In this document: one piece after another, positions 1-6,027 of the stretch
How positions within the stretch are numbered: position 1 is the stretch's first letter
How the letters are laid out: each line of letters opens with the position of its first letter
From: Candidatus Aminicenantota bacterium
GTDB lineage: Bacteria; Acidobacteriota; Aminicenantia; Aminicenantales; Aminicenantaceae
Reading direction: 5' to 3'
DNA: 7,066 bases
Assembly (NCBI GenBank): GCA_030607635.1
Contig: JAUWJP010000088.1
Span: forward strand, 1-7,066
Made by a program: the position numbers and the translations under genes
The notes under the pieces: model-generated
What the model saw: only the letters and a program-made list of their open reading frames with translations
Databases searched by the model: none
Told to the model about the DNA's origin: nothing

Positions 1-239
1 AACCGCCCACGAGTCCATTTACCCGAAAGATTCTGAATCGTTAACTTACCACTTTTATAGTTTTTTTTCTATAGTTTTGCTGGTTATACAGAAGAAAAAA
101 TCACATATAAATTAAGATAACGAAGGGTTTAATCTAAGCATTAAAAATCGCTGGTCATTATAAACAGCGGTTTGTTAACAAAGCTTTTATATTTTGGACG
201 CAGTCGTTCCTTATTATAATATTTTTCCAAATCCACGAC
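1..239. other. Non-coding, AT-rich flank without a supported gene
   Basis: No frame carries a recognisable protein. The first 45 or so bases are richer in G and C than what follows and could be the last codons of a gene that begins outside the window: frame 1 reads a short peptide ending in TGA at 34-36. Nothing identifies it. The rest holds T-runs, a small hairpin with a T8 loop near 55-76, and the weak terminator candidate listed separately. Confidence 0.5.
143..169 (-). terminator. Weak candidate intrinsic terminator after the phosphofructokinase gene
   Basis: On the minus strand a 5-bp stem (CGCTG at 169-165 pairing with CAGCG at 153-149) encloses an 11-base loop and is followed by ATTTTTAA. 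It lies about 70 bases past the stop codon of the phosphofructokinase gene. The stem is short and the loop large, so it may be weak or accidental. Confidence 0.3.
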
Positions 240-1346
240 TTATTTAGTACTTGCAACCACATCGATAGGAACATCATTATACTGCCCCTTCCGCAGGCTG
301 ACCATCCGGCCCGGAGTGTCCTTCAAAATCAGGTCCAAGGCAAGATTTCCATATGCCATGGGAACTATGGAATCAATAGCATCCGGATCGCCGCATCTTA
401 CTAAATAGCTCAATCTCTGATTGATAACATTAATTCTTCTTCCATTGTTGAAAGTGGCAGAACGCTCTTTTAAGAGACTCGCAACTTGATCTCCTATTCC
501 TCCCAATTTTTTATGCCCGTACATATCCTTTTCCTTCCCTTCAAAGACCATTTCTTCCCCTTTGACCATTGCTCCCTCGGAAACAAGTACAACGGAATAG
601 TTACTGGGATTTGTCAGTCTATCTTTGGTGAGGAGTTCACACAATCGATTAATATCGAATTTATATTCCGGTATCACACAGCGATTGGCAGCCCCCGCCA
701 TTGTCGGCAGTAATGCAGTAAAGCCGGCGTATCTCCCAAACACCTCAATGACCAGAAAGCGTTCATGGGAGCCGGCTGCTGTCCGTAAAGCATGCGTCAT
801 ACTGATCGTGCGCGTGACGCAAGTGCTGAATCCAATGCAATAATCTGTCCCAGGCACATCGTTATCCATGGTTTTTGGGACACATATGACCTTTACTCCT
901 TCCTTATGGAGCCTGGCTGCATAACTCAGAGTATCATCTCCACCGATCGGAATGAGATAATCGATACCGAGATAGTCAATATTTTTGAGTACTTCGGATG
1001 AAAGATCATTGACCTTTTTATTGAATTTTTGCTGAAGATGATCAGGTACATTAACCTTGAGAATATGGCTGGGCCTTGTTCTGGATGTATGTAAAAAAGT
1101 ACCCCCAGTGCGACCGGTTTTGTTTACTGTTTCTTCCGTGAGAACATGAAAATGAGCCCCATTATGATAGTCTTTATCTCTTTTCATTTCGATCAATCCG
1201 GCCCATCCCCGCCGGATCCCGATAACTTCATATCCTTCTCTAATAGCACGAATCGTAATAGCACGAATAGCAGGATTTAATCCGGGAACATCTCCTCCCC
1301 CGGTCAAAATGCCAATTTTTCCTTTTTTTCTTTTTACATGGGCCAT
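240..1346 (-). CDS. pfp: 6-phosphofructokinase, predicted pyrophosphate-dependent
   Basis: This cytoplasmic enzyme phosphorylates fructose 6-phosphate to fructose 1,6-bisphosphate in glycolysis. The 368-residue product has the family's motifs in order: TGGGDVPGLN at 15-24 (N-terminal phosphate-donor loop), IGGDDT at 134-139, PKTMDND at 157-163 with the catalytic Asp161, FGR at 203-205, SEGA at 256-259, and a C-terminal LVRCGDPDAID segment near 315-325. Asp138 and Lys158 stand where ATP-dependent enzymes have two glycines (E. coli Gly104 and Gly124). This Asp/Lys pair is the known signature of PPi-dependent phosphofructokinases, which work reversibly. The start is the ATG at 1346 because AAGGAG precedes it by 6 bases; a TTG 30 bases upstream in the same frame has no such site. 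Length is normal for the family and no lesion is visible. The donor assignment rests on two residues, but the family is certain. Confidence 0.93.
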   Translation of the reverse strand: MAHVKRKKGKIGILTGGGDVPGLNPAIRAITIRAIREGYEVIGIRRGWAGLIEMKRDKDYHNGAHFHVLTEETVNKTGRTGGTFLHTSRTRPSHILKVNVPDHLQQKFNKKVNDLSSEVLKNIDYLGIDYLIPIGGDDTLSYAARLHKEGVKVICVPKTMDNDVPGTDYCIGFSTCVTRTISMTHALRTAAGSHERFLVIEVFGRYAGFTALLPTMAGAANRCVIPEYKFDINRLCELLTKDRLTNPSNYSVVLVSEGAMVKGEEMVFEGKEKDMYGHKKLGGIGDQVASLLKERSATFNNGRRINVINQRLSYLVRCGDPDAIDSIVPMAYGNLALDLILKDTPGRMVSLRKGQYNDVPIDVVASTK

Positions 1347-1352
1347 TGATTT

Positions 1353-1358
1353 CTCCTT
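1353..1358 (-). promoter_or_regulatory. Ribosome binding site that sets the phosphofructokinase start
   Basis: AAGGAG on the minus strand, 6 bases before the ATG at 1346. It favours this ATG over the in-frame TTG at 1376. Confidence 0.8.
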
Positions 1359-1383
1359 AAAAACCTGTGAGGACAAATACTTC

Positions 1384-1413
1384 TATATATTTTATGAAAA
1401 ATTCGCTCGACAA
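1384..1413 (-). promoter_or_regulatory. Possible promoter of the phosphofructokinase gene
   Basis: Minus strand TTGTCG (1413-1408), an 18-base spacer, then TATATA (1389-1384), which would start RNA about 30 bases before the ATG at 1346. Both boxes are partial matches in very AT-rich DNA, so chance occurrence is likely. The 438-base gap from the aminotransferase stop still makes an independent promoter somewhere here probable. Confidence 0.3.
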
Positions 1414-1546
1414 GGAATATTTTTTTCTTTTATTTATTACACACCTTGATATTCTTTCAAATCCTTTTAACTATAGATTAACCAGATTAATTGAGTTTCC
1501 AAAATATTATCATTAACTATCCCAATGCTATTAATTAACTTGGTTT

Positions 1547-1563
1547 TGTTCACATATTGAACA
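1547..1563. promoter_or_regulatory. Operator-like palindrome, copy 1
   Basis: TGTTCA, a 5-base spacer CATAT, then TGAACA: a perfect 6-bp inverted repeat. It shares 15 of 17 bases with the site at 1628-1644. Symmetric half-sites with a short spacer are typical of dimeric helix-turn-helix repressors. The site lies about 200 bases upstream of the phosphofructokinase start and could regulate it. The protein that binds is unknown. Confidence 0.45.
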
Positions 1564-1627
1564 CTTCCTGCTAATTAAAGATTATTTTTTTATTTTCAAC
1601 CATATAGGACATAAACAACCCGAGATC

Positions 1628-1644
1628 TGTCCACAAATTGAACA
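1628..1644. promoter_or_regulatory. Operator-like palindrome, copy 2
   Basis: TGTCCA, spacer CAAAT, then TGAACA: the same inverted repeat as at 1547-1563 with one mismatch in the left half. The two copies are in the same orientation and are 81 bp apart centre to centre, close to eight helical turns. That spacing would suit cooperative binding or looping, which is inference only. Confidence 0.42.
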
Positions 1645-1784
1645 TTCAAGTTAATTCGAATCCCGACCTCAAGAAACATAGGAAATTGGTTTTTGGGACT
1701 GTATTGAGTTCGGCTCATTTTTATTCAATTTCCACCTTCTGACCTGCTCTGTAGATATAGGATGGTCTTATTAGCAGATAAACA

Positions 1785-2951
1785 TTAAATCTCACTCATA
1801 ACTGATTCTATCTTCTTCACAGCTGCTTTTAAATTATCCAGTGAATTGGAATAAGAGATGCGGATATGGCCTGCTCCTTTTTTTCCAAAACACTCTCCGG
1901 CAACCGTAGCCACACCAGCTTTCTCGAGTAGCATTTCTGCCATTCTGAACCCGTCCATCCCTGTCTCTTTGATGGACGGGAATAAATAAAATGCACCATC
2001 TGGCTTTGGACACCGAAATCCTTGAATATTATTAATTGCTTCATACATATAGTCTCTTCGCTTTTGAAACTCCCCGACCATCGCGTGAGAAGGTTCTTGA
2101 CTCCCTTTCAGAGCGGTCACAGCCCCCCACTGGGCAAATGTAGTGGTGGAAGTGATCATGTACTGATGATATCTAAGTATAGGGTTGATAAGTTCACTCG
2201 GCCCTAAAACATAGGCCAACCTCCACCCTGTCATCGAGTAAAACTTGGAGAAGCCGTTGAGCAAAATGGTCCTTTCCCTCATATCTTGAAAAGTCGCGAT
2301 GCTGACGTGTTCGGCAGGAGGATAAACGATCTTTTCATAAATCTCATCGCTCAACACCAGCAAATCGTGTTTAATGGCCAACTCAGCAATTCTCTCTAAG
2401 ACGTCTTTTCTTGTGACACCTCCCGTGGGATTGGATGGGCTGGCAACAAGAATCATTTTTGTTCTTCCCGTAATCTTTTCCTCTATCTCTTCAGGATCAG
2501 GTTGAAAACCGCTGTCTTCAAGGAGAGTGTAGTCAACAGGAACGACAAAATTCGTGAAAGCATCAACATCATAATTCACCCACCGGGGATCAGGAATCAA
2601 GATCTCGTCACCAGGATTGAGAAGTGCGTGAATCGCCAAATAAATTCCTTCCGCAACTCCATTGCTCACTACGACCTCGGTCTGCGGATCGTATCTCAGG
2701 TTGTATTCTGATGAGAATTTATCTGAAATTGCCTGGCGAAGTTCTTGTATGCCTGCGTTTTGAGAATAATGATGTTTGCCTGCTCGTAAAGCTTCTATGG
2801 CAGCCTCAACAATGTGTTCCGGAGTGTTAAAATCCGGTCTGCCGATTTCCAGATGGATGATTTTTCTCCCCTGTTTTTCCAGTTTTTGTGCAGCATCAAA
2901 CATCACACGTATCTGTGAATATGGGATGCGCTGGGCAACAATGGATTCCAT
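1785..2951 (-). CDS. Class I/II PLP-dependent aminotransferase (aspartate aminotransferase-like)
   Basis: A cytoplasmic fold-type I transaminase that moves an amino group between an amino acid and a 2-oxo acid using pyridoxal phosphate. The 388 residues match the usual length of the subgroup that includes thermophile-type aspartate aminotransferases. Visible sites: SNGVAEG at 96-102 (cofactor phosphate region), SPSNPTGG at 171-178 with Asn174, SDEIYE at 201-206 with Asp202 and Tyr205, the Schiff-base Lys236 in FSKFYSMTGWR (234-244) with Arg244, and Arg364 in HIRISYS, the residue that grips the substrate alpha-carboxylate. All key residues are present. The ATG at 2951 has an excellent AAGGAGG five bases upstream. 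The gene is divergent from the broken sigma-factor gene and upstream of the phosphofructokinase gene, but a gap of over 400 bases argues against an operon. Substrate (aspartate, alanine or another) cannot be read from sequence alone. Confidence 0.93.
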   Translation of the reverse strand: MESIVAQRIPYSQIRVMFDAAQKLEKQGRKIIHLEIGRPDFNTPEHIVEAAIEALRAGKHHYSQNAGIQELRQAISDKFSSEYNLRYDPQTEVVVSNGVAEGIYLAIHALLNPGDEILIPDPRWVNYDVDAFTNFVVPVDYTLLEDSGFQPDPEEIEEKITGRTKMILVASPSNPTGGVTRKDVLERIAELAIKHDLLVLSDEIYEKIVYPPAEHVSIATFQDMRERTILLNGFSKFYSMTGWRLAYVLGPSELINPILRYHQYMITSTTTFAQWGAVTALKGSQEPSHAMVGEFQKRRDYMYEAINNIQGFRCPKPDGAFYLFPSIKETGMDGFRMAEMLLEKAGVATVAGECFGKKGAGHIRISYSNSLDNLKAAVKKIESVMSEI

Positions 2952-2997
2952 GGTATCCTCCTTTTTCTAACTATAGCAAAATTTTCTCTATTCATGT

Positions 2998-3020
2998 AAC
3001 CTTTTTATAGAAATCAAGTC
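2998..3020 (+). promoter_or_regulatory. Possible ECF-type promoter before the sigma-factor remnant
   Basis: TGTAAC ending at 3000, 17 bases, then GTC at 3018-3020. ECF sigma factors often read an AAC-type -35 box and a GTC-type -10 box 16-17 bases apart, and often drive their own gene. The position, 38 bases before the GTG start, fits self-regulation. The match is short and the region AT-rich, so it is only a suggestion. Confidence 0.25.
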
Positions 3021-3057
3021 TTATATATTGAATAGGTTAAAACAAGGAAGAGCACTT

Positions 3058-3246
3058 GTGAATAAAGCCACAGATAATCATCTGATGGAACAAGTCAAAG
3101 ATGGAAATGCTGAGAAGCTGGCCATTCTTTTTGAAAGGTATCATGTTATGCTCTATAACTTTTTCCTCCGTCAAACTAGCAACAGAAGTATCAGCGAAGA
3201 TCTGGTCCAGGATGTATTCATTCGTGTGCTGAAGGGCTTTGTGTGA
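3058..3246 (+). pseudogene. Truncated ECF-type RNA polymerase sigma factor (N-terminal region 2 only)
   Basis: The 62-residue reading frame matches sigma-70 region 2 of ECF sigma factors: an acidic LMEQVKDGNAE start, then ALFERYH-like LFERYHVMLYNFFLR, then EDLVQDVFIRVLKG, the core-polymerase-binding region 2.2. It stops at TGA immediately after this motif. Family members are roughly 160-200 residues and continue with the -10-binding part of region 2 and with region 4, the -35-binding helix-turn-helix. None of that follows in any frame. The start is the GTG at 3058, preceded by AAGGAAG (3044-3050) at good spacing; the upstream TTG at 3028 has no such site. The remnant could not direct promoter recognition. 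It is best explained by a deletion that joined it to the next fragment. Confidence 0.8.
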
Positions 3247-3353
3247 ATGATAAGTTTGTATATCTGGCCAATGGGAATGAAAAAAAATCGGAAGAAAACG
3301 GGCTGTTTATTATCGACACGCATGATATATGCTCTTATTCTGCAGCACGGTAA
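3243..3353 (+). pseudogene. Short fragment resembling an LVIVD-type beta-propeller repeat
   Basis: In the frame that overlaps the end of the sigma remnant, 36 codons read VNDKFVYLANG, a short charged insert, then GLFIIDTHD before TAA at 3351. The pattern 'YVYVADG...GLRIIDxSDP' is typical of LVIVD repeats, which build extracellular or periplasmic beta-propellers. There is no start codon of its own with a ribosome binding site and only one repeat survives. I infer this is the tail of a propeller gene that lost its 5' part in the deletion that also removed the end of the sigma gene. The match rests on one motif, so the identity is uncertain. Confidence 0.4.
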
Positions 3354-3427
3354 AAAGAGATGATCGACGAGTTTAAAAAATTAAAGATCAGCCAAAAGGT
3401 AAATTCAATCATATCAATTTTTGTAAT

Positions 3428-3499
3428 TTTTTTATAGGATTATCTGCATCCGCGCAGGAAAAGCTTCAGCCGCTCACACCGCATAAAGCAGATAATCCT
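3428..3499 (+). other. Slippery heptamer, stop codon and 12-bp stem-loop in the signal-peptide region
   Basis: In the frame of the ATG at 3360 the codons are ATT TTT TTA TAG, so T TTT TTA (3428-3434) is a canonical -1 slippery heptamer directly before a stop. A -1 slip there leads into ATA GGA TTA, the frame that encodes the rest of the signal peptide and the CBM9-like domain. A perfect 12-bp inverted repeat follows: AGGATTATCTGC (3436-3447) pairs with GCAGATAATCCT (3488-3499) around a 40-base loop. The gap between heptamer and stem is 1 base, whereas working sites usually have 5-9, though a long stem may be partly opened by the ribosome. Function is unproven because the gene has further breaks downstream. 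Confidence 0.45.
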
Positions 3500-3679
3500 C
3501 CAGTGATTGATGGAATATTGGATGATCCGGTATGGCAAAAAGCTCCACATGAGACAGGATTTAAGACTTACAACCCTGATTATGGCCTGGATATGGCCGA
3601 AAATTCCATAGTCTATTATGCTTATGACCGGGAAAATCTCTATTTCGCGTACAGGTGTTTTGATAGCCAGCCGGGATAA
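3437..3679 (+). pseudogene. CBM9-like domain fragment, first part
   Basis: Second-frame portion of the broken DUF5916 gene. It begins with GLSASAQ, a plausible signal-peptidase I site, and continues through PPVIDGILDDPVWQKAP, an ETGFKTYNPDYG segment and YAYDRENLYFAYRCFDSQPG to TAA at 3677. The IDG..LDDPVW motif and the 'YDRENLYFA' strand are hallmarks of CBM9-like domains at the N terminus of this family. It has no start codon of its own. Confidence 0.7.
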
Positions 3680-3965
3680 TATACATGCCGATGACTGGAT
3701 ATGTATCAACCTAGATTCCTTTAATGACCACCAGTCTCTCTATGCCCTCTATTGCAATCCCCTGGGTATCAAGGGAGACTCCAGGTTTGAAGGCGGGCAA
3801 GAGGATTTTAGTGTCGATATCGTCTGGTACAGCGAGGGAAAAATAGATGATGAAGGATACACGGTTGAACTGAAAATCCCGTTTAAAAGTATCCGTTTTT
3901 CTCATAAAGACCCGGTGGAGATGGGTGTAATTTTCGAACGAAAGATAAGCCGCCGGTCAGGTTGA
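3666..3965 (+). pseudogene. CBM9-like domain fragment, second part
   Basis: Third-frame portion of the same gene. It reads ASRDNIHADDWICINLDSFND, then LYCNPLGIKGDSRFEGG, DFSVDIVWYSEGKIDDEGYTVEL, KIPFKSIRF and FERKISRRSG, ending in TGA at 3963. These match the later strands of the CBM9-like domain, including the conserved 'IPFKSIRF' segment. The open frame runs back to 3618, but upstream of about 3666 its translation is not family-like, so the homologous part starts there. Confidence 0.7.
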
Positions 3966-3972
3966 TTTCAAC

Positions 3973-5241
3973 TTGCGGTATGCCCTCTTTTTTCCGGAGA
4001 AAAGGTCCTTCTTTCTTGAAGGCTTAGAAAAGTTTAATTTTGGGGGATATTATTCCGGAGATCCTCTAAGGGAGGTTGTGCATACAAGAACGATTGTAGA
4101 TCCTTTGGTAGGGATAAAGCTGAACGGTAGAATCGGAGACAAGAACACTGTTGCCTTAATCTATGCCATGGATGAGCTGCTTGATACAGATGCGGAAGAT
4201 TATGCACATTTTGGAATCTTTCGTTACAAAAGGGCATTAGCCAAAGACAGCTTTCTCGGAGGATTCTATACAGCTAGGGAACGCAAGAGTGGCTTTAGCA
4301 GAGTTTTTGGATTGGATGGCCAGTTAAGGATAAGCCGATCCAGCATCTTCGGATATAACGCTTTCAAGTCACAAAGTAAACTGAACGAAGGATCTCCGAG
4401 AGATGATGGGCATGCCGTAAAGCTTCATTATTTCTATAACACAAGAAACATGATTCTCATGCTTGGACTCCTGGAAATTGACAAAGAATTTCGGACAGAA
4501 ACAGGATATGTCACCCGAACAGGCATTACCATGTTTAGATCAGGAATGCTGCGGATGTTTTATCCAAAATCAAAGATTATCCAGAGAATTGATCCGATGA
4601 TCCACAGCACCCAGACCAGGGACAAATTCAGCGGTCTTTATGAAACCTTTAATTCTTTTGACCTGAGGCTTCTTCTCTTGAGAGATTCATTTATCCTTGC
4701 GGGTTATCGTTATGCTACTGAGGTTTTCTTGGATGAAAAGTTCAATACTAGCATTGTCAGGATGATCGCCAGCAGCCAATTCACAAAACAATTTTTCTTC
4801 AACGTGTCTTATTATTACGGAAAAAAGATTCGTTATGTGGCAAATCCATACCAGGGAAGCGGAAGCAATGTCTCAGCAACTATGACCTACCTGCCGTCGG
4901 AAAAGTTACATCTGGACCTGAGTTTAATCTATTCCGACTTTTACCGCGATTCTGATTCTGCAAAAGAGTTTGACTACACGATTATCAGGAGCAGCAATAC
5001 CTACCAGGTGAACAAATACCTCTTTTTCAGGGGAATTGTTGAATATAATTCCTTCTACAAACAGTTGGTGACCGATTTCCTAGCTTCCTTTACCTATATT
5101 CCAGGCACTGTTATCCATGTCGGTTATGGTTCTCTCTATGAAAAAATCAAATGGGAAGCTGGTGAATACATAAGTGCAGATAGATTCTTCGAAACAAAGA
5201 GGGGATTTTTCTTCAAAGCCTCTTTCTTGTGGAGGCTGTAA
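3973..5241 (+). CDS. DUF5916 C-terminal beta-barrel fragment (open frame of the broken gene)
   Basis: This is the longest surviving piece, 422 residues from an in-frame TTG; family homology begins five codons earlier, at the Gln codon at 3958. It opens with RYALFFPEKRSFFLEGLEKFNFGG, the most conserved block of DUF5916, followed by alternating hydrophobic and polar strands rich in Tyr, Phe and Arg with short turns, and a last strand ending Phe-Leu-Trp-Arg-Leu, as expected for a barrel inserted in the outer membrane by the BAM machinery. It lacks a signal peptide, and the TTG has no convincing ribosome binding site, so on its own it would not be exported. An automatic pipeline may call it a separate gene; I regard it as the 3' part of the pseudogene at 3360-5241. 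It converges on the NYN gene with a gap of only 14 bases. Confidence 0.6.
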   Translation: MRYALFFPEKRSFFLEGLEKFNFGGYYSGDPLREVVHTRTIVDPLVGIKLNGRIGDKNTVALIYAMDELLDTDAEDYAHFGIFRYKRALAKDSFLGGFYTARERKSGFSRVFGLDGQLRISRSSIFGYNAFKSQSKLNEGSPRDDGHAVKLHYFYNTRNMILMLGLLEIDKEFRTETGYVTRTGITMFRSGMLRMFYPKSKIIQRIDPMIHSTQTRDKFSGLYETFNSFDLRLLLLRDSFILAGYRYATEVFLDEKFNTSIVRMIASSQFTKQFFFNVSYYYGKKIRYVANPYQGSGSNVSATMTYLPSEKLHLDLSLIYSDFYRDSDSAKEFDYTIIRSSNTYQVNKYLFFRGIVEYNSFYKQLVTDFLASFTYIPGTVIHVGYGSLYEKIKWEAGEYISADRFFETKRGFFFKASFLWRL

Positions 5242-5255
5242 GACCTACAGATAAA

Positions 5256-5792
5256 TCAAGCCCCTTTCTTACCGCTTTTAATCAAAAATTTCTGAGGATT
5301 CAGGCCCAAATCTTCGAAGTTGTCAGCTTGCTCAACCAGTTTCTGAGAGCTTGATTTGCCGAAAGCCATAACCTCCACATAACAACCCATAGCATGCTTA
5401 AGATGCTTGACTAACGGCACAAAATCTCCATCTCCACTTATAAGCACAACTGCATCGCGCCTTGGTGCAAGCTCAATCATATCCATAGCAATTCCGATGT
5501 CCCAGTCTCCCTTTTTGGCTCCTCCATAAAATACCTGAAGGTCTTTTGCTTTGACCTCATAACCTAAGCTCTTGAGCGCCTCAAAAAAATTGCTTTCATC
5601 CTTTACATCTGCCTTTATGACATAGGCGATTGCCCGGATAAGCTGCCTGTTTTTAACAGCTTCTTTGAGGATTGTTTTAAAATTGACCTTTGCTTTGTAG
5701 ATATTCCTCGCAGAATAATACATATTCTGCACATCCACAAAGATTCCGATTCGTTGTTCCCTGTAAATATTTTCGCTCGTTTTATCACTCAT
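5256..5792 (-). CDS. NYN-domain (PIN-like, LabA/DUF88 family) putative ribonuclease
   Basis: The 178-residue product is a single NYN domain, a PIN-like fold found in metal-dependent RNases. The expected acidic residues are present: Asp20 and Asn23 in IFVDVQNMY (17-25), Asp98 and Asp104 in KGDWDIGIAMDMIEL (94-108), and Asp121 and Asp123 in LISGDGDFVPLVKHLK (117-132). A short basic tail (KSGKKGA) ends the protein. There is no signal peptide or membrane segment, so it is cytoplasmic. Length is typical of stand-alone family members, for which RNA targets are mostly unknown. The ATG at 5792 has AAGGAAG 8 bases upstream (5807-5801). It stands alone on its strand, converging on the broken DUF5916 gene and divergent from the racemase-family gene, with its own strong promoter. 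Family assignment is firm; nuclease activity and substrate are inferred. Confidence 0.88.
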   Translation of the reverse strand: MSDKTSENIYREQRIGIFVDVQNMYYSARNIYKAKVNFKTILKEAVKNRQLIRAIAYVIKADVKDESNFFEALKSLGYEVKAKDLQVFYGGAKKGDWDIGIAMDMIELAPRRDAVVLISGDGDFVPLVKHLKHAMGCYVEVMAFGKSSSQKLVEQADNFEDLGLNPQKFLIKSGKKGA

Positions 5793-5843
5793 ATTTCAAT
5801 CTTCCTTCTTCTTTGTCGTGATCCGTCTCTCTCCTGCATAGAG

Positions 5844-5871
5844 CTTATAGCAAAGGAAAACGAGATGTCAA
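5844..5871 (-). promoter_or_regulatory. Strong sigma-70-type promoter for the NYN gene
   Basis: On the minus strand: a perfect TTGACA (5871-5866), a 16-base spacer and TATAAG (5849-5844), with TG one base upstream of the -10 box (extended -10). RNA would start near 5836, giving a leader of about 44 bases before the ATG at 5792. Confidence 0.68.
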
Positions 5872-6027
5872 AATATTTCTCAAGATTTGATGCATTTTAT
5901 ACCTTTTATCCGATATAGATTTTCAAAAATAAAAAACACAAAATTTGCTACCTGAGTTGATTTAAGAATTTAGAATAAAGAGCGAATTATCAAATAAGAT
6001 GCGAAAAGAGAATTCGTGAGTGAGGAA

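Larger units (their letters stand above)
1377..1784. other. Intergenic region with paired operator-like sites
   Basis: There is no credible open frame on either strand. The region separates two minus-strand genes and is strongly AT-rich, with several TTAATTA-type palindromes. Its clear structure is the pair of 17-bp inverted repeats at 1547-1563 and 1628-1644. I see no convincing intrinsic terminator for the aminotransferase gene: the small hairpin at 1705-1717 has its T-run on the plus-strand side only. Confidence 0.6.
3360..5241 (+). pseudogene. Broken gene for a CBM9-like / DUF5916 outer-membrane protein
   Basis: Three reading frames together spell one protein: a signal peptide, a family-9 carbohydrate-binding-like domain with the hallmark PPVIDGILDDPVWQKA, then the DUF5916 barrel with QVDFNLRYALFFPEKRSFFLEG and a C-terminal strand ending in Leu after Phe-Leu-Trp-Arg. 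Three breaks are visible. First, the signal peptide changes frame at a T7 run (3427-3433); one extra T or a -1 slip restores it. Second, near 3665-3672 the frame changes between CFDSQP and SRDNI, where homologues have about ten more residues (DSxPxKIxASxxRRDN). Third, near 3949-3960 FERKISRRSG jumps to QVDFNLRY, omitting the segment of roughly 100 residues that holds the TxNPDFSQVExDAF stretch. Restoring these gives about 730-740 residues, a normal family length. The homology elsewhere is clean, so inactivation looks recent, unless the assembly is faulty. Confidence 0.8.

Noticed and set aside
1..18. Possible minus-strand gene start (ATG at 18) leaving the window
   Set aside because: Only six codons are visible and there is no ribosome binding site.
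55..76. TATAG / CTATA hairpin with a T8 loop
   Set aside because: A 5-bp AT-rich stem is expected by chance in such DNA, and no gene context supports it.
486..1001. Several plus-strand open frames of 69-75 codons across this stretch
   Set aside because: They lie antisense within the phosphofructokinase gene, have no family motifs, and reflect its codon pattern.
1347..1376. Ten-residue N-terminal extension of the phosphofructokinase from a TTG at 1376
   Set aside because: The ATG at 1346 has AAGGAG at 6-base spacing, and the extension has no family similarity and no binding site of its own.
1705..1725. Hairpin TGAG/CTCA followed by TTTTTATT, as a terminator
   Set aside because: The T-run is on the plus-strand side and no plus-strand gene ends here; for the minus-strand aminotransferase there is no U-tract.
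2022..2970. Plus-strand open frames, and a second minus-strand frame (1829-2044), within the aminotransferase gene
   Set aside because: All are overlapped by a complete, motif-verified enzyme and have no recognisable domains or ribosome binding sites.
3440..3905. Minus-strand open frames of 64 and 89 codons
   Set aside because: They are antisense to the recognisable CBM9-like segments and are made possible only by their codon composition.
4034..4237. Minus-strand open frame of 67 codons
   Set aside because: It is antisense to the most conserved part of the DUF5916 barrel and has no similarity I recognise.
5236..5250. CTGTA/TACAG inverted repeat at the convergent gene ends, as a bidirectional terminator
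   Set aside because: Only 5 bp and no T-run on either side.
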